Source: Lolium rigidum (taxonomy: Eukaryota > Streptophyta > Magnoliopsida > Poales > Poaceae). From it: a DNA stretch of 64,000 nt. The notes beneath the pieces were generated by a model. That model was not told where the DNA came from and ran no database searches. It saw only the letters and a program-made list of their open reading frames with translations. Positions 12,324 through 22,719 of this stretch are shown piece after piece; position 1 is the stretch's first letter; every line of letters starts with the position of its first letter. Location of the stretch: contig NC_061508.1 of the NCBI RefSeq assembly GCF_022539505.1, forward strand, positions 266,110,736 through 266,174,735, written 5' to 3'. The translations under genes were made by a program, and so were the position numbers.

Positions 12324-13467
12324 TGTTGCCCGCCAAAACCCACCGGCGAGTAGTGGTTAAGCAACACGAAGAGCCGGGAGACTCCCAAGACCGCTAAGTG
12401 GGCCCTGGTGCCTCGCGTCGTCCCGCAAAGTCCCAGCACACGTCCTGGCGGTTGCAAGGGCGTGCCACCTGACCTATACCTGATCAGGAAGGTGTTGGAT
12501 TGCTTCAACTAGTCTCCTGCATGATAGACACGTAAACATTAAATACGAGCCCGATCGGCTCTCAGGTTGCCCTGTGGATCGGCTCAAGGAGCCGATCACC
12601 CCATGGTTCACGTTGGATTTACGATGACATGGGGATCCCGCTTGATCAAAACAAAGCTAAACCAATCTACGACAGCTTAGGGTTTTCACCGCATAATCGG
12701 AACATCCTACGCGTAGTTGGGCCTAGCGTATACGAAAGATGATGGAAACTATTCCTAAAAGAGGCCTAAAAACCAACGTTAAGTCAATTCCCGAACATCC
12801 CTTATAGGAACGGTGAAACAACACCTCACGCACTACCGGATCGTCCAACCCCAAGCATAAGGCCTAATCATGCAGATATTAAACTAATCCTTGGAACAAG
12901 GAGCAACTATAACAGATCGGATCTACTAAGTAACGAACAAGCAAGGTGCTGCCCTTACACCTAGATAGGTGTAAGGGCAGCTAGATGTCGAGGGACGGCA
13001 TTGCCAAGCAAATAGGCATAAGAAAAGCATCAATGCAAGCCCCAAAACATCTACGATAAATAGTGCTACTCGCCATCAACAACGCTTCAGCACGAGTAAC
13101 ACAAGGTAACGAATAAACGTGTACTGCCGCATGATGCTTACCCGGAAGAAACCCTCGAAATAAGGGGTGGCGATGCGCCTGGTTTGTGTTTGTTGTGAAC
13201 GTGATTGTCCTCCTTTCTCAATAACCCTAGGTACATATTTATAGTCCGTAGACTTTCTAACGCGGGGATAAACTAACCCGTGTACGGGCTAGACTCTACC
13301 TTTTAATTCTAAACTAAGATGTAATCTACTAACATTATACAGATACACGGGAAATCTAGCCCAAAATCTTCGTGCAAGGCCGCTTCAGAGACGCTCCACG
13401 TGGATATCCTTCAAGCCCATCTCAATTACGGCCCATCTCCTGATTTGGCTAAAATCTGGGGATAACA
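12324..13467 (-). repeat. 5' LTR of Gypsy element G2
   Basis: On the minus strand it starts TGTTATCCCCAGATTTTAGC and ends near GGTTTTGGCGGGCAACA. TTCTGGCACGCCCGGCGGGA, the likely primer-binding region (about 12302-12321), follows. A minus-strand TATAAATA lies at 13236-13243. It is homologous to the LTR at 2541-3714. Confidence 0.8.
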
Positions 13468-14145
13468 CTATGGACTCTATGTAACTTGTGTGGATGGACT
13501 ATGGACTCTATGTAATGCATTGTATGCATGAATATGTGTGTTTGATGTATTTGTGGTGCTCCCGTAGTGTTTGAAGATTATATGTGTATATGCTTTATTG
13601 TCAATTGCTATATTTGAAATGCAGGGAATAAGCAAAAAACAGCAAAAAAATGAAAAAAACAGGGCCCTTTGCCGTGCGTGTGCACACGGCAAAGGACTTT
13701 TGGTCACTTTGCCGTGCGGCCACGTGGCGGCAGCCTGTAGACCTGGGAGCTCCTGGAGGCGTGCCTGTAGGGGGCTTTGCCGTGCGTGGTACAGCTAGCC
13801 CGCACGGCAAAGGTGCGCACGGCAGCGAAGCGTGGCGCACGGCAACGTCAGTCGCACGGCAAAGTCCTGTGGCGCACGACAAAGGCCTCGCGCACGGCAG
13901 CCCACCTGCCGCACGGCAAAGAGTGGGAGCACGGCAGCGTTTGCAGCGCACGGCAGAGAAGGCAGCACACGGCAAAGGGCTTTGCCGTGCGGTCGTTGCA
14001 TGCGCACGGCAAAGGTGGCTTTGCCGTCGATGGCTTTGCCGTGCAATCTTTGCCGTGAGGGCACGCACGGCAAAGCCGTTGCCGTGCGTATAGGGCTCTT
14101 TGCCGTGCAAAGTGGAGCACGGCAACGTCCGGCTTTCCCGTAGTG
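13468..14145. mobile_element. CACTA transposon end fragment with TTTGCCGTGCG subterminal repeats
   Basis: The fragment contains many direct and inverted copies of a GCACGGCAAAG / CTTTGCCGTGC core, densest at 13662-14130. It ends in CCCGTAGTG at 14137-14145, the complement of a CACTAC terminus. Such clustered subterminal motifs are where En/Spm-type elements bind their own transposition protein. The left side (13468-13560) is AT-rich non-coding sequence truncated by the G2 LTR. Long ORFs on both strands here are artefacts of the repeat. The opposite terminus is absent. Confidence 0.75.
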
Positions 14146-14798
14146 CATGTTGCAATACTTATATTGGGTATTTCCATCATATAATTCACCTAATTATATG
14201 ATCCCATTATGAATTGACATAAATGTTCATGATTGGGAAACCTCGATTATCGGATGACCAATAATCTAGTTAGCACATAGGCTCACTATGGGCTCTTGTT
14301 TATTTACATACCACATTTGTATCAATATTTTCAATTGATACATTTATTGCATGGCCTGAAACTTATTATAAACTATTTGAGATATAATAATAAACACTCT
14401 TTATTTTTACCTCTAGGGAACTATCTTCAATAACTAAACTCCCCCCATCTCCCCCGTCTGGCCCTGATTTTAATTATAGATGTCACATTCTTGTTCTCCA
14501 ATACGTTATTGGTTTGTGGTGGTAGGCTATGTGAGACGCATAAAAGTGCGGATGAACGTTTCCAAATTTTCCAAGTGTGATAGTGCGGTTGGCATGCAAC
14601 TGATCTACATGCGGGTGTGGAAGAGACATCGTCACTTATGTTGCTTCAGTTTGTGCAGGCGGTTGTTCCATTCCGATTAAGGCTCTGTAAGTATGAAGCA
14701 ATTGTTTCCCCGGGAAGGAAGGCAAATACGCTCACACAATTGTCAACCACTCTATCGGTTCGGAAAGATCTTTATTGTCCATCGACAGCTCGCCATGA
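14146..14798. other. Low-copy intergenic sequence
   Basis: AT-rich sequence with no gene or repeat that I can recognise. Short ORFs at 14480-14680 and 14617-14832 have no familiar motifs. Confidence 0.4.
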
Positions 14799-14960
14799 TG
14801 TGGCGACTGGATTGTTTTCCCTGATGACCTAATCAAGAAGATCGGCGACATCTTCTTGTCCATAGACGACCTTGATTACTACGTTGTCTTGCGGGCAGTG
14901 TGCTGCGACTAGCGCCACGCCACGCCAGAGCACTTTCATGCATAGCAAGTGGTTAATTCT
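14799..14960 (+). pseudogene. F-box-like gene fragment
   Basis: One frame reads CGDWIVFPDDLIKKIGDIF, then LSIDDLDYYVVLRAVCCD, before a stop at 14910-14912. The pattern W-x-x-(F/L)-P-D-D-L-(x5)-I-(x10)-D-(x4)-RAVC resembles the N-terminal F-box of grass F-box/DUF295-type proteins, in which a Trp would follow a few residues later. After the stop the frame gives RHATPEHFHA and then another stop. Only about 50 codons are recognisable and there is no start codon, so this looks like a relic. It is a resemblance judged by eye. Confidence 0.4.
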
Positions 14961-15391
14961 GGAGCACTCCATGTCGCGGGATGATCTCGACGACGCCTCT
15001 AACACCACTTCAAGAACCTGGGGTTGCTTTCAGCACCAATGTATTCTCATGTTGTGGTTAGGAGTCATCAATGTATAACCCAGATGTGGAAGCCGATGAA
15101 ATTAGGGCCTAGCTAAACTTATCCGCAGTCATATCTTACAACAGATTACAAGTTTAGGCATGTCAACAATGTTAATCATGCATCAACACGAACAAACTAG
15201 TCCTTATTGCATGTTGTCATGTATAAGGGGAATGTTGGTAGAAATATGAGAACTACCATGTGTAGAACCGATTCTCATACGGTCGGTCACCCTTGCACAT
15301 GAACTACACAATTGTATAAGTTTCACTTCTGAGGGAAACTGCCATAGCATACAACCTAGAAAGTACCATCATATCTAGCATCAACTACACA

Positions 15392-15510
15392 TGCACAACT
15401 AACAACTAGCATCAAATATAGGGCATGCTCATAGAACATCATCAAAATATATATGCACAACTAACAACTAGCAACAGACTACCAGATGCCCATAGAACAT
15501 CATCAAAGTA
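15392..15510. repeat. Two-copy direct duplication of about 62 bp
   Basis: TGCACAACTAACAACTAGCA occurs at 15392 and again at 15454. CATAGAACATCATCAAA occurs at about 15430 and 15491. This gives a tandem duplication with a period of 61-62 bp in the downstream flank of the BBE-like gene. Confidence 0.6.
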
Positions 15511-15706
15511 CATACACATAACAAATACCATTATATTTTTTACATGCTCTAGCTGAACTTGGACAGGAGGAGGTAACCCAGTTTTCCCATATTCTGCATC
15601 TTATGACGTTACAACTCCTAATACCCATAAAAAAAATTGACATCCCTAAAGCAAGAGGAAATTGAATACATCGTACAAACAAGTGCATGAAAATGAATAA
15701 TTGGAT

Positions 15707-15712
15707 TTTATT
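15707..15712 (-). terminator. Candidate polyadenylation signal of the BBE-like gene
   Basis: AATAAA on the minus strand, about 140 bp beyond the stop codon of the BBE-like gene, a usual distance for a plant 3' UTR. Confidence 0.4.
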
Positions 15713-15849
15713 TTTACTAATGTTTTCAAACTACAAGCTCATATTTACTGATATATTTAACCATGCGTGCATGTAATAACCCGTGTAGAACCATGGGCTG
15801 CTGTATAAGACCACCCATGCATGCGTAACTTGATTTCACATCTTCATCG

Positions 15850-17406
15850 TTACTTGCTCGCCCCAAGTGGTGGAATGCTCTGCTCGTTCCTGAAATAGTC
15901 GTTAGGATCCACCTCGCCCTTCGCCATGGCCAGCCTCTGGAAGTTTCCTTTGTAGTACTTCTCGCCCCAAACCTTACCAGCCTGGTAGCTGGTGATATTG
16001 CCCACAACGACATTCTCGCCCAGGTCAAGGTCCCTGTAGTTCACGTACGCCTGCCTCGGGTTCTTGCTCACATATGTCCCCATGAACGCGTAGAAGTCTT
16101 TGAGCCACTTGATCTGCGCCGATCCATCTGTGGCGGCTGACCAGAAATTCATATACTGGATGTTGTACAGCACGCCACCACGGTGAGGGAATGGTGTCGT
16201 CGACTCTGGGATGTTGCTGATCTTCCCGCCGTAGGGGTCGGTGATCATCAGCCCGGCGTCTGGCTTGGCAAGCCAGGCGAAGATCTGCACCCACACGTCC
16301 TTGGGGATGGCCTGAAGGACATAGTCGGATTTGGCCTTGTTGAAAGTGTCCAGTGAGGTGGTTCTGTTCAGGATGTCCTCCACGGTGGCGGTGCTGCCCA
16401 GGTAGATGTAGGGCACGGACTGGATCCAAGTCATCTCCTTGCAGTGCGACCGGTTAAAGCCGAGCTCAGGGAAGCGGCTGCTCATCAATGGCAGGAGCGT
16501 GTCGCAGGTGCCCAGGTACATGGACTGGAAATCAGCCACCTGTTTCTGGATGACCACCCTTATGAACAGGTCATCGGGGAGAGCCGGGGCGACTTCTTGC
16601 CACTTAGTGAGTATGTCTACAGCGCCCTCGTTAACGGACTTTGGGACGCTGAACATTGTCACCGTCGGCGGGACAGGCACGAGTTTCACCTTCCACGACA
16701 GCACGATGCCGAAGCTCTCGCCGCCGCCTCCGCGGATGGCCCAGAACACGTCCGCCCCCATGGCTTGCTTGTCCAGGAGCCTCCCCTTGGCGTCGACCAG
16801 CGTGGCGTCCAGGACGTTGTCAATGGCGACGCCGTACTTGCGGAGCAGCATGCCGAACCCGCCCCCACTGAAATGGCCGCCCACGCCGACCGTCGGGCAC
16901 AGACCGGCCGGGAAACCCAGCTGCTTGCTCGCCTTGGAAATTGCGTAGTATAGCTCTCCGAGCGTCGCGCCGGAGTCCACCCACGCGGTGGCCGTTTTCT
17001 GGTCCACGCTCACGGACCGGAGGTTCACAAGGTCAACAACAGCGAACACCTCGGGGCGAACGGACCGGAACGAGAGGCCCTCATAGTCGTGCCCGCCGCT
17101 GCGCACGCGAATGCGCACATCGTTCTGGCGGCCGCAGACAACGGCGGCCTGGACGTGGGAGGCATTCGTCGGCGTGACGATGACGAGCGGCCTCACCGTG
17201 GTTGGAGTGAACAACCTGGGGTTCCGGATGGAGGAAACCAGGACGGAAGTGAACGAAGGCGAACTCTGCGTGTACAGGAGCTGCTTCGGTATGGCTGCCG
17301 ATAGGCATTTGAGGAAGCCGTCGGAGGAAGCTAGGGAAGGGACGGGTGCATAGCACGAGTGGAAGCTGATGAGGACAGCTAGCACTAAGGTCCGAGACGA
17401 GGCCAT
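15850..17406 (-). CDS. Berberine bridge enzyme-like FAD-linked oxidoreductase
   Basis: Single-exon gene of 518 residues, the normal length for the plant BBE-like family. These are secreted flavoproteins that oxidise alcohols, carbohydrates or alkaloids using FAD. Residues 1-25 form a signal peptide (MASSRTLVLAVLISFHSC). The FAD_binding_4 domain follows. His106 in RSGGHDYEG and Cys170 in LCPTVGVGGHFSGGGFG are the two residues that hold FAD covalently in this family. Cys34 and Cys91 fit the conserved disulphide. The C-terminal BBE domain has YVNYRDLD (454-461) and YYKGNFQRL (484-492), then the typical VDP-x3-F-x2-EQSIP ending. The ATG at 17406 was chosen over the one at 17478 because it starts the signal peptide, and the other lies too close to the TATA box. 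No stops or frameshifts were found. Substrate is unknown. The grass pollen allergen Phl p 4 belongs to the same family. Confidence 0.93.
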   Translation of the reverse strand: MASSRTLVLAVLISFHSCYAPVPSLASSDGFLKCLSAAIPKQLLYTQSSPSFTSVLVSSIRNPRLFTPTTVRPLVIVTPTNASHVQAAVVCGRQNDVRIRVRSGGHDYEGLSFRSVRPEVFAVVDLVNLRSVSVDQKTATAWVDSGATLGELYYAISKASKQLGFPAGLCPTVGVGGHFSGGGFGMLLRKYGVAIDNVLDATLVDAKGRLLDKQAMGADVFWAIRGGGGESFGIVLSWKVKLVPVPPTVTMFSVPKSVNEGAVDILTKWQEVAPALPDDLFIRVVIQKQVADFQSMYLGTCDTLLPLMSSRFPELGFNRSHCKEMTWIQSVPYIYLGSTATVEDILNRTTSLDTFNKAKSDYVLQAIPKDVWVQIFAWLAKPDAGLMITDPYGGKISNIPESTTPFPHRGGVLYNIQYMNFWSAATDGSAQIKWLKDFYAFMGTYVSKNPRQAYVNYRDLDLGENVVVGNITSYQAGKVWGEKYYKGNFQRLAMAKGEVDPNDYFRNEQSIPPLGASK

Positions 17407-17495
17407 GTTTGTTTCGTTCCACCCGTACGTGCAGCTAATCTCAAGATCAGGAACTGCTGCTGTTGGAATGCTTAGCATGCTAGCTCTGCAGCTCT

Positions 17496-17504
17496 AGATA
17501 TAGC
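17496..17504 (-). promoter_or_regulatory. TATA-box candidate of the BBE-like gene
   Basis: The minus strand reads GCTATATCT about 90 bp upstream of the chosen ATG (17406). A transcription start about 30 bp downstream would leave a 5' UTR of roughly 60 bp and would exclude the upstream ATG at 17478. Confidence 0.45.
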
Positions 17505-17660
17505 CAACTCTACAACGAGTTCGACTTCACCATCCCTCTCCAGCTGGCAAATCTGCACAAGTCAAAAGTCATGGTCAGCTATCAATATATTGGCTGACGT
17601 GGATACACATTAGTTAGCGAGACAAAGTCTATAGTACTGTATATTGTAATAGATTAATAC

Positions 17661-17898
17661 TAGCTCCGTTTCAATAAATAAGGCATATTTTTTTTAAAAA
17701 AAGTTAAACCTAATAAAGTTTGACCAAAATGTTAGAAAAATCTATCAACAAATATAATATACTACAGATGTCATATGAAAATATATTTCATGGTGTATCT
17801 AATAATATTGATTTTGTATTTCACATGTTAATATTTTTATGTGAAAACTTGGTTAAACTTTACATAATTGGACTTTTCATTGGAACGGCGGTAGGAGT
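17661..17898. mobile_element. Stowaway-like MITE, degenerate
   Basis: Begins TAGCTCCGTTTCAATAAATA and ends near TTGGAACGGCGGTAGGAGT, an imperfect inverted terminal repeat next to a TA. It is about 238 bp and AT-rich, without coding capacity. The ends are degraded, so superfamily assignment is tentative. Confidence 0.5.
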
Positions 17899-18893
17899 CG
17901 AGTTGTGGACAAATTGAGGACGAGCTATATGCAGACATTTATTTTCAAAAAAGTAAAAATCATATTTCAAAAATTTAACAATCTAAAAACCCTGGATTTA
18001 AACAATGAAGCTACAAACGTGGAATAATCTTAATACAAGCTACCTTGTACTCTACACTACATGAAAATGACAAGATCTGACAATTTTTCTAATTTTTAAA
18101 ATGTGCACTATTCAGTAATTTTTTTTTGTTAGATTTTGTTATTTTCGTGTAGTCTGGAAATACAAAGTACTAGTTCGTAGTGAAATTTGGCACAGAAATT
18201 TGTTCTAGTTTTTCTTGAAACTTTGATATATGAATTTTGAATTTTTGAAAATAAAGAGAAGTATGTAGGGGAGGCTTCATTTTAATTTTTCATGTTGTGG
18301 TCGGTCTAAATAGATGGCTGGCGACTCGCTCTATCCATATGAGCGGTGGAGCCGCTCTCAGCATCACTTTAACAGAATAGTCAGTAGCTATCCAATCACA
18401 TCTCCCAGTTTGAACATCTCCCAGTTTAATAGTAGTGGCACCACGTGTGGACAAATGTACACGTAGAATTATCCCCTTTGGAGTAGAAGAATAGACCACG
18501 AAGAGGCATCTCTTGTGTTCAGGCTCTTAGATGCCGTTTGAACTTATTAATTAGTAGTACGAAAAACTGAATTGACTCTTTTCTGATGTGCACGAAATAA
18601 ATCATGTGGATTTCATTATAGCAAAACGTCAATTACGTGTACTCCAACGTCTTGTCTCCTGTGTCAGGTTGCTCAAGTCAATGTTGCAGCGAGTTGGTAA
18701 GAAATGAGGGGCGCTGCAACCATTTGCGTGGGCTGCCTGCCATGGTTTTGGAATAGATTCCGATGACTCTTTTTGTAACTCGCATATTTCAGGCATAATG
18801 CAACTGTGGTTGCTTGCAACTTTGTGCTAGTATATATTCCTCCAACTATATGGTCTTTCGTTCTGATCCCGGCCACCTCGTTAGGTAGAATAC
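17899..18893. other. Intergenic sequence without recognisable gene
   Basis: AT-rich, with homopolymer runs around 17950-18290 that read like decayed repeat DNA. No ORF with recognisable motifs was found on either strand. Confidence 0.4.
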
Positions 18894-18895
18894 TA

Positions 18896-18987
18896 CTCCC
18901 TCCGACCGATAATAATTATCAGGACTTCAGTTTAAATTTAGACTAAATTGAACTAAAGCTTATACAACTATTATGGATTAGAGAGAG
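18896..18987. mobile_element. Stowaway MITE, Thalos-like, 92 bp
   Basis: Starts CTCCCTCCGACCGATAATAA and ends TTATGGATTAGAGAGAG, a near-palindromic hairpin typical of short grass Stowaway elements. It is flanked by TA at 18894-18895 and 18988-18989, the Stowaway/Mariner target duplication. Confidence 0.75.
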
Positions 18988-18989
18988 TA

Positions 18990-19377
18990 GAAAGTGTGGA
19001 AGCAAATATGATTTATTTGTATGGCTACTAGTTAAATGTTAGGTAACGGCGTCAATTATAGAGATAACAATCACATCATGTTCCCTGGTTATCCTTTTGG
19101 TAAATGAGACTAGAATTGGGGTTGAACTTATTAGTCTTTGGACTAGGTGTCCTTATCTCGAGATTTTTGACCAATCTCAGTGGCTGATATTTCAGCTTCG
19201 CATTCTTGGTCCAATGTCAATGTTCATATTTTCAAAACAACTATCTAGAACTTATATTATGGCTAAGAGACGTAAGGGAAATGATCTCTGTACATAGACT
19301 GCTGACAACTTATTAGCTATGCAGAACATCAGCCGTGACACCAATAAGAATAGATGCAGAAATTTAATTCGGTTCCC
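18990..19377. other. Intergenic sequence without recognisable gene
   Basis: About 390 bp between two MITEs. I see no gene, repeat or regulatory motif that I can name. Confidence 0.35.
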
Positions 19378-19724
19378 GGGTGCGTACGCTCCCTCTACCA
19401 AAAAATCATATTTCGAAATGTTGAAAAATTTAGATAAAAAATTCTACATGTACATCTCCATAATATACGTGCGTTCGTCGAGTTTCATGAAAAACCAATA
19501 TTTTGTATGGTCTATATAAAAAAGAGAAAGTTTATCTTGTGAAAAACATTATTTTTAGCACTGAATTTTGTCTTTTTTACACACGTCACATGATAAGTCA
19601 ATTTTTTATGAAACGACTTTGTGAGCATGTAGCACGTGAAGATGTACGTGCGAACTTTTATTTTTAATTTTTTTAAATTAAAATATATGTAAAATGCATT
19701 TCCAAATATAGGGAGCATATACCC
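19378..19724. mobile_element. MITE-like element with GGGT..CTCCC inverted ends
   Basis: The left end GGGTGCGTACGCTCCC (19378-19393) is inversely repeated at the right end, which reads GGGTATATGCTCCC on the minus strand (19711-19724). The interior of about 350 bp is AT-rich and non-coding. A degenerate 8-9 bp flank similarity (CGGTTCCC / ATGTTCCA) would fit a Mutator-type duplication but is weak. Confidence 0.5.
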
Positions 19725-20429
19725 ATGTTCCAAAACACATATGCGGAATGCTAATTTTGAAGTCCGTCACTCTTATCTTTTTGTTTAAATTAGCACAGTG
19801 GCTCTCGCTAATAGGAAGGCAAGCATCATGTTTTGCTAGAATTGAAGTGGTCAAAAAATAAAACATTTTTTCGTGATCAATACCAAATTATGTTCCATTA
19901 TGTGATCAGAACAAAATGCTCTACAACTATCGAAAATCATACGGTGTAACATGTTTGAATATCTAAAAAAAATCCATTATATAATGGAAGTAAATGGAGG
20001 TAAGTTTTTATATAATTTTAGCTCTGTACATGAGGTAAGGTAACTTAAAAAAAACCGATGAACTAAAAGTATTGATCTATCCTCCGTAATATTTAGGCTC
20101 AATTAATTGTCCCCACGTTTCTTCCTCTCATTTACTTACTCCATGTAAATATGTTGCACTTCAAAAACATGAGTGTTCATCACTATGAAGTTCAAACTTT
20201 TTTGGTATATACTAATATGCGGCTAAAACAAATTAAGTTCTTTTCTGAGTATTTGTTAACACCGGTAGCCAAAGTTAGAGAAGTATGAATCTATTACATC
20301 ATTTCCGCTTATGTGATAAAAAAAACAAAGATGCTCTACATCTATCTTAATAATTATGGTAAAAAAATACTGTGATGCTAGTAACATCTTTGGCCATCTT
20401 AATTTTTTGGGCGAATGATCATTATGCCA
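19725..20429. other. Intergenic sequence without recognisable gene
   Basis: AT-rich, with no ORF that carries recognisable motifs and no clear element ends. Confidence 0.35.
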
Positions 20430-20431
20430 TA

Positions 20432-20668
20432 CTCCCTTCGTTCTGAAATAGTCTACATTCTAGCTCCAAAATTTATTCTAAAATACTCTACATTCTAGCT
20501 TTAGTCAACAACAATACAGAAAACGATGTGGTTTTGCTCTCTTTATTGAAGGTTGTTATTTTCAATGTGGCTTGGATTGGTTGTTCATATATCTAAGTAG
20601 TACCAATAAATACAACACTAGTTTGTCTCATTTTCTCTAGAATGTAGACTAAATCAGAACGGAGGGAG
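20432..20668. mobile_element. Stowaway MITE, 237 bp
   Basis: The ends CTCCCTTCGTTCTGAAATAG and CTAAATCAGAACGGAGGGAG form a terminal inverted repeat. TA duplications lie at 20430-20431 and 20669-20670. It is non-coding. The ends match the common grass Stowaway consensus CTCCCTCCGTTC. Confidence 0.85.
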
Positions 20669-20670
20669 TA

Positions 20671-21060
20671 TATCCATAAATTTTGCCTGTCACTTTTATT
20701 ACATCACAAAATAGAATTATCGTTTTAACACTATGTTAGATCAGTACACAATATTAGTCAACTTTGATAGAAAAATGATAGAGGGAAAGGAAAATGGCCT
20801 ACCCTATTAACGCAAAAATTATTTAGTGAGAATTTCTGTTGTTCCCTTAGCTAGTCCTCCCCTCTGGCCTTCATGAAATTCTCTTCTTCCGACTTTCATT
20901 ATGGATTCATAGTCACTTGATGTCAGCACAGAAAAAGAGCTTCGTGCCGCTCCCTCCAAACCAAACGGTCGGAATAAAAGCATGGGTGCGTACGACCGAA
21001 TACCTCCGATCGAGCAAACTCCAGGCAAAGCACTGTTACATTCGCCGGCGGAGCCTTCCG
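20671..21060. other. Unassigned sequence with a short minus-strand ORF
   Basis: A 69-residue minus-strand ORF (20819-21028) contains SDYESIMKVGRREFHEGQRG. It reads like a fragment of a real protein, but I do not recognise it. Nothing else was seen. Confidence 0.3.
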
Positions 21061-21770
21061 GAACTCAACCCCCTGGCCATATCACGAGTCTAGGCCTCCG
21101 GTAGGTCCTCCTCTTCACGCAAGAGAGGCCCTAGGACCGCCGCCTTTATACAGGTCGGACCCCCACGTCGGCGACCATCCCGGGCTGGCCAATCCAACCC
21201 TCGACCGGCAACACCATCGCCGGCTTCCATGCCCCTTCATCTCGCCGCCGGATCGCGGTGGTAGATCAAAAGATCCACCACCACCAACCGCATGCCGACC
21301 CTCTCCGGCGTAGAAGAGAGCCACCTCCTCCGTCGAACCCAAGGCTGCTGCCCCGGGCGCCCTCGTCACGCGGAAGAAGCCCGAGATCGCCTCCACACAC
21401 CGACGAGAGGCGGGGCGGGGGGGGGGAGGGCATGGCACAGACCGAGGGCCTGGCCGCCGCCCACCACCAGCCCCTGCCGGTGTGCCGCGGGTGGAAGCCT
21501 ACGGGAGGGGAGGGGGAAGACCGCGGCGCAAGAGCCGCCGCCGCCCATCACCATCCGCGCCGGCCGCCGCCGTGTGCGTCGAGGAGGGGAGAGCCCATCC
21601 GCCGTCCCCCACGTCGGCGAGGAGAGGCTCCCGCCGCCACCACGCCCCGAGGGTCTTTGCCCCGGCAGCGCTACCTGCGGCGGCGGCGGTTAGGGTTGGG
21701 GAGGGGTCGGGAGAGGAGGGGCTGGGGAGGGGTCGGGAGAGGAGCGATTTACAAATTTGTATGTAGTCAG
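21061..21770. other. GC-rich, CpG-dense block of unknown nature
   Basis: About 700 bp of very GC-rich sequence that ends abruptly at about 21745 in AT-rich DNA. Overlapping ORFs on both strands (21115-21438, 21258-21785, 21292-21693, 21499-21819) are Pro/Arg/Gly-rich and low in complexity, as expected from composition alone. On the minus strand it begins like a grass 5' UTR (CCCAACCCTAACCGCCGCC). It could be a captured gene 5' end, a retroelement 5' region or a dead CpG island. Confidence 0.35.
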
Positions 21771-21859
21771 GTTTTACTATCATGAACGTAAGACGTGCAT
21801 CCATTGGCAAAAGTTTCAATAAATAGTGTTTTGAAGCATTTATGTCTCCTCTTATGTTT

Positions 21860-22162
21860 CACTGGTAGAAAAAGGGCCTTTAGTCCCGGTTCGCAAAGGG
21901 CATTAATCCCGGTTGCGCAACTGGGACTAAATATGCATGACTAAAGGCACCCCCTTTAGTCCCGGTTGCTTACGAACTGGGACTAAAGGTCCATCCGCGT
22001 TCGTTCCGTGCGTCGGGGCGAAAATGTCTCCCCAGGTAAATTTTTCGAATTTTTTTCCACTCCATTTTTTTCTTATTTTCTCAGAATTTCTATTATTTCA
22101 GTTATTTGCATAGTTTAGTCTCTATCTCTAACTACACTTATGTCTAGTCAAATTACTTACTC
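21860..22162. mobile_element. CACTA-type terminus (outer element)
   Basis: Starts CACTGGTAGAAAAAGGGCC. It is followed by palindromic subterminal motifs built on TTTAGTCCCGGTT ... AACTGGGACTAAA (21880-21985). Its other end is not seen. A second CACTA terminus interrupts it at 22163. Confidence 0.65.
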
Positions 22163-22405
22163 CACTAGTAGAAAAAGAGCCTTCCATCCGCCCCCATTAG
22201 TCCCCAAAATATACGAACCGCGACTAATGAGGTCTTTAGTCGCGGTTCAGGAGGTGACCCGCGACCAAAAGTCTGGGCCCAGCGGGCTCGGTCGACAGCT
22301 GGGGCGCGGGAGGGGCTTTAGTCGCGGTTGGCCAGGCCAACCGCGACTAATGGTGCCCGAAGGCCTTTAGTTGCGGTTGGCCAGGCCAACCGGGACTAAA
22401 GCCCC
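22163..22405. repeat. CACTA subterminal repeats, left end of D
   Basis: Several palindromic units of the form TTTAGTCGCGGTTGGCCAG and its complement, for example at 22316-22351 and 22362-22400. They resemble the transposition-protein binding arrays at En/Spm ends. Confidence 0.75.
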
Positions 22406-22410
22406 ACCCC

Positions 22411-22420
22411 CTATATATAC
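22411..22420 (+). promoter_or_regulatory. TATA box of the TNP2-type transposase gene
   Basis: CTATATATAC directly follows the last subterminal repeat and precedes the transposase start by about 300 bp. The arrangement repeats at 51985, where CTATAAATA follows another palindrome. Confidence 0.55.
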
Positions 22421-22719
22421 CGTTCAGCACACTCACTTAGCCATTTGGTGCCACTTCTCTTCACAATCTTCACAAGTGGGTGGTGGGTTTGATTTTGGTT
22501 CCTCTTATGCACACAAGGTGTTCGATGAAATGCCCGAGAGATTGAAAGAAACATGATATGAAGTGTCCGAGCCACACTTGAGCTTTCTCATTTATTTTTC
22601 CTGTGTCATTGATAAAATATGCATGTGTGTAGTTCATTGTTTAATTTCTATTATTTCTAGCTTGTTAGTTTAACAAATGCATGATGGTTAATTATATACT
22701 TTATATAATAATAATGCAG

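Larger units (their letters stand above)
8957..13467 (-). mobile_element. Ty3/Gypsy LTR retrotransposon G2, 5' part
   Basis: Second copy of the G1 family on the minus strand: 5' LTR (12324-13467), gag and protease reading left to 8957, where element A interrupts it. The rest of pol and the 3' LTR should lie left of A but are lost in the gap. The outer LTR end falls inside CACTA 3'-region sequence. The expected TSD is CTATG (13468-13472), but its partner is not visible. Confidence 0.85.

Noticed and set aside
13601..14189. Overlapping ORFs of up to 184 residues on both strands
   Set aside because: They translate the CACTA subterminal repeat; every frame shows Ala/Arg/His/Cys-rich repetition.
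16439..16953. Two plus-strand ORFs of 169 residues opposite the BBE-like gene
   Set aside because: Antisense shadows of a GC-rich coding sequence; no domain, start context or separate signal.
17407..17478. Longer start for the BBE-like gene at ATG 17478 (24 extra residues)
   Set aside because: The extra residues would precede a clear signal peptide, and the ATG lies only about 20 bp from the TATA-like site, so it is probably not transcribed.
21115..21819. Pro/Arg/Gly-rich ORFs up to 175 residues
   Set aside because: GC-rich composition opens several frames at once on both strands; no recognisable motif.
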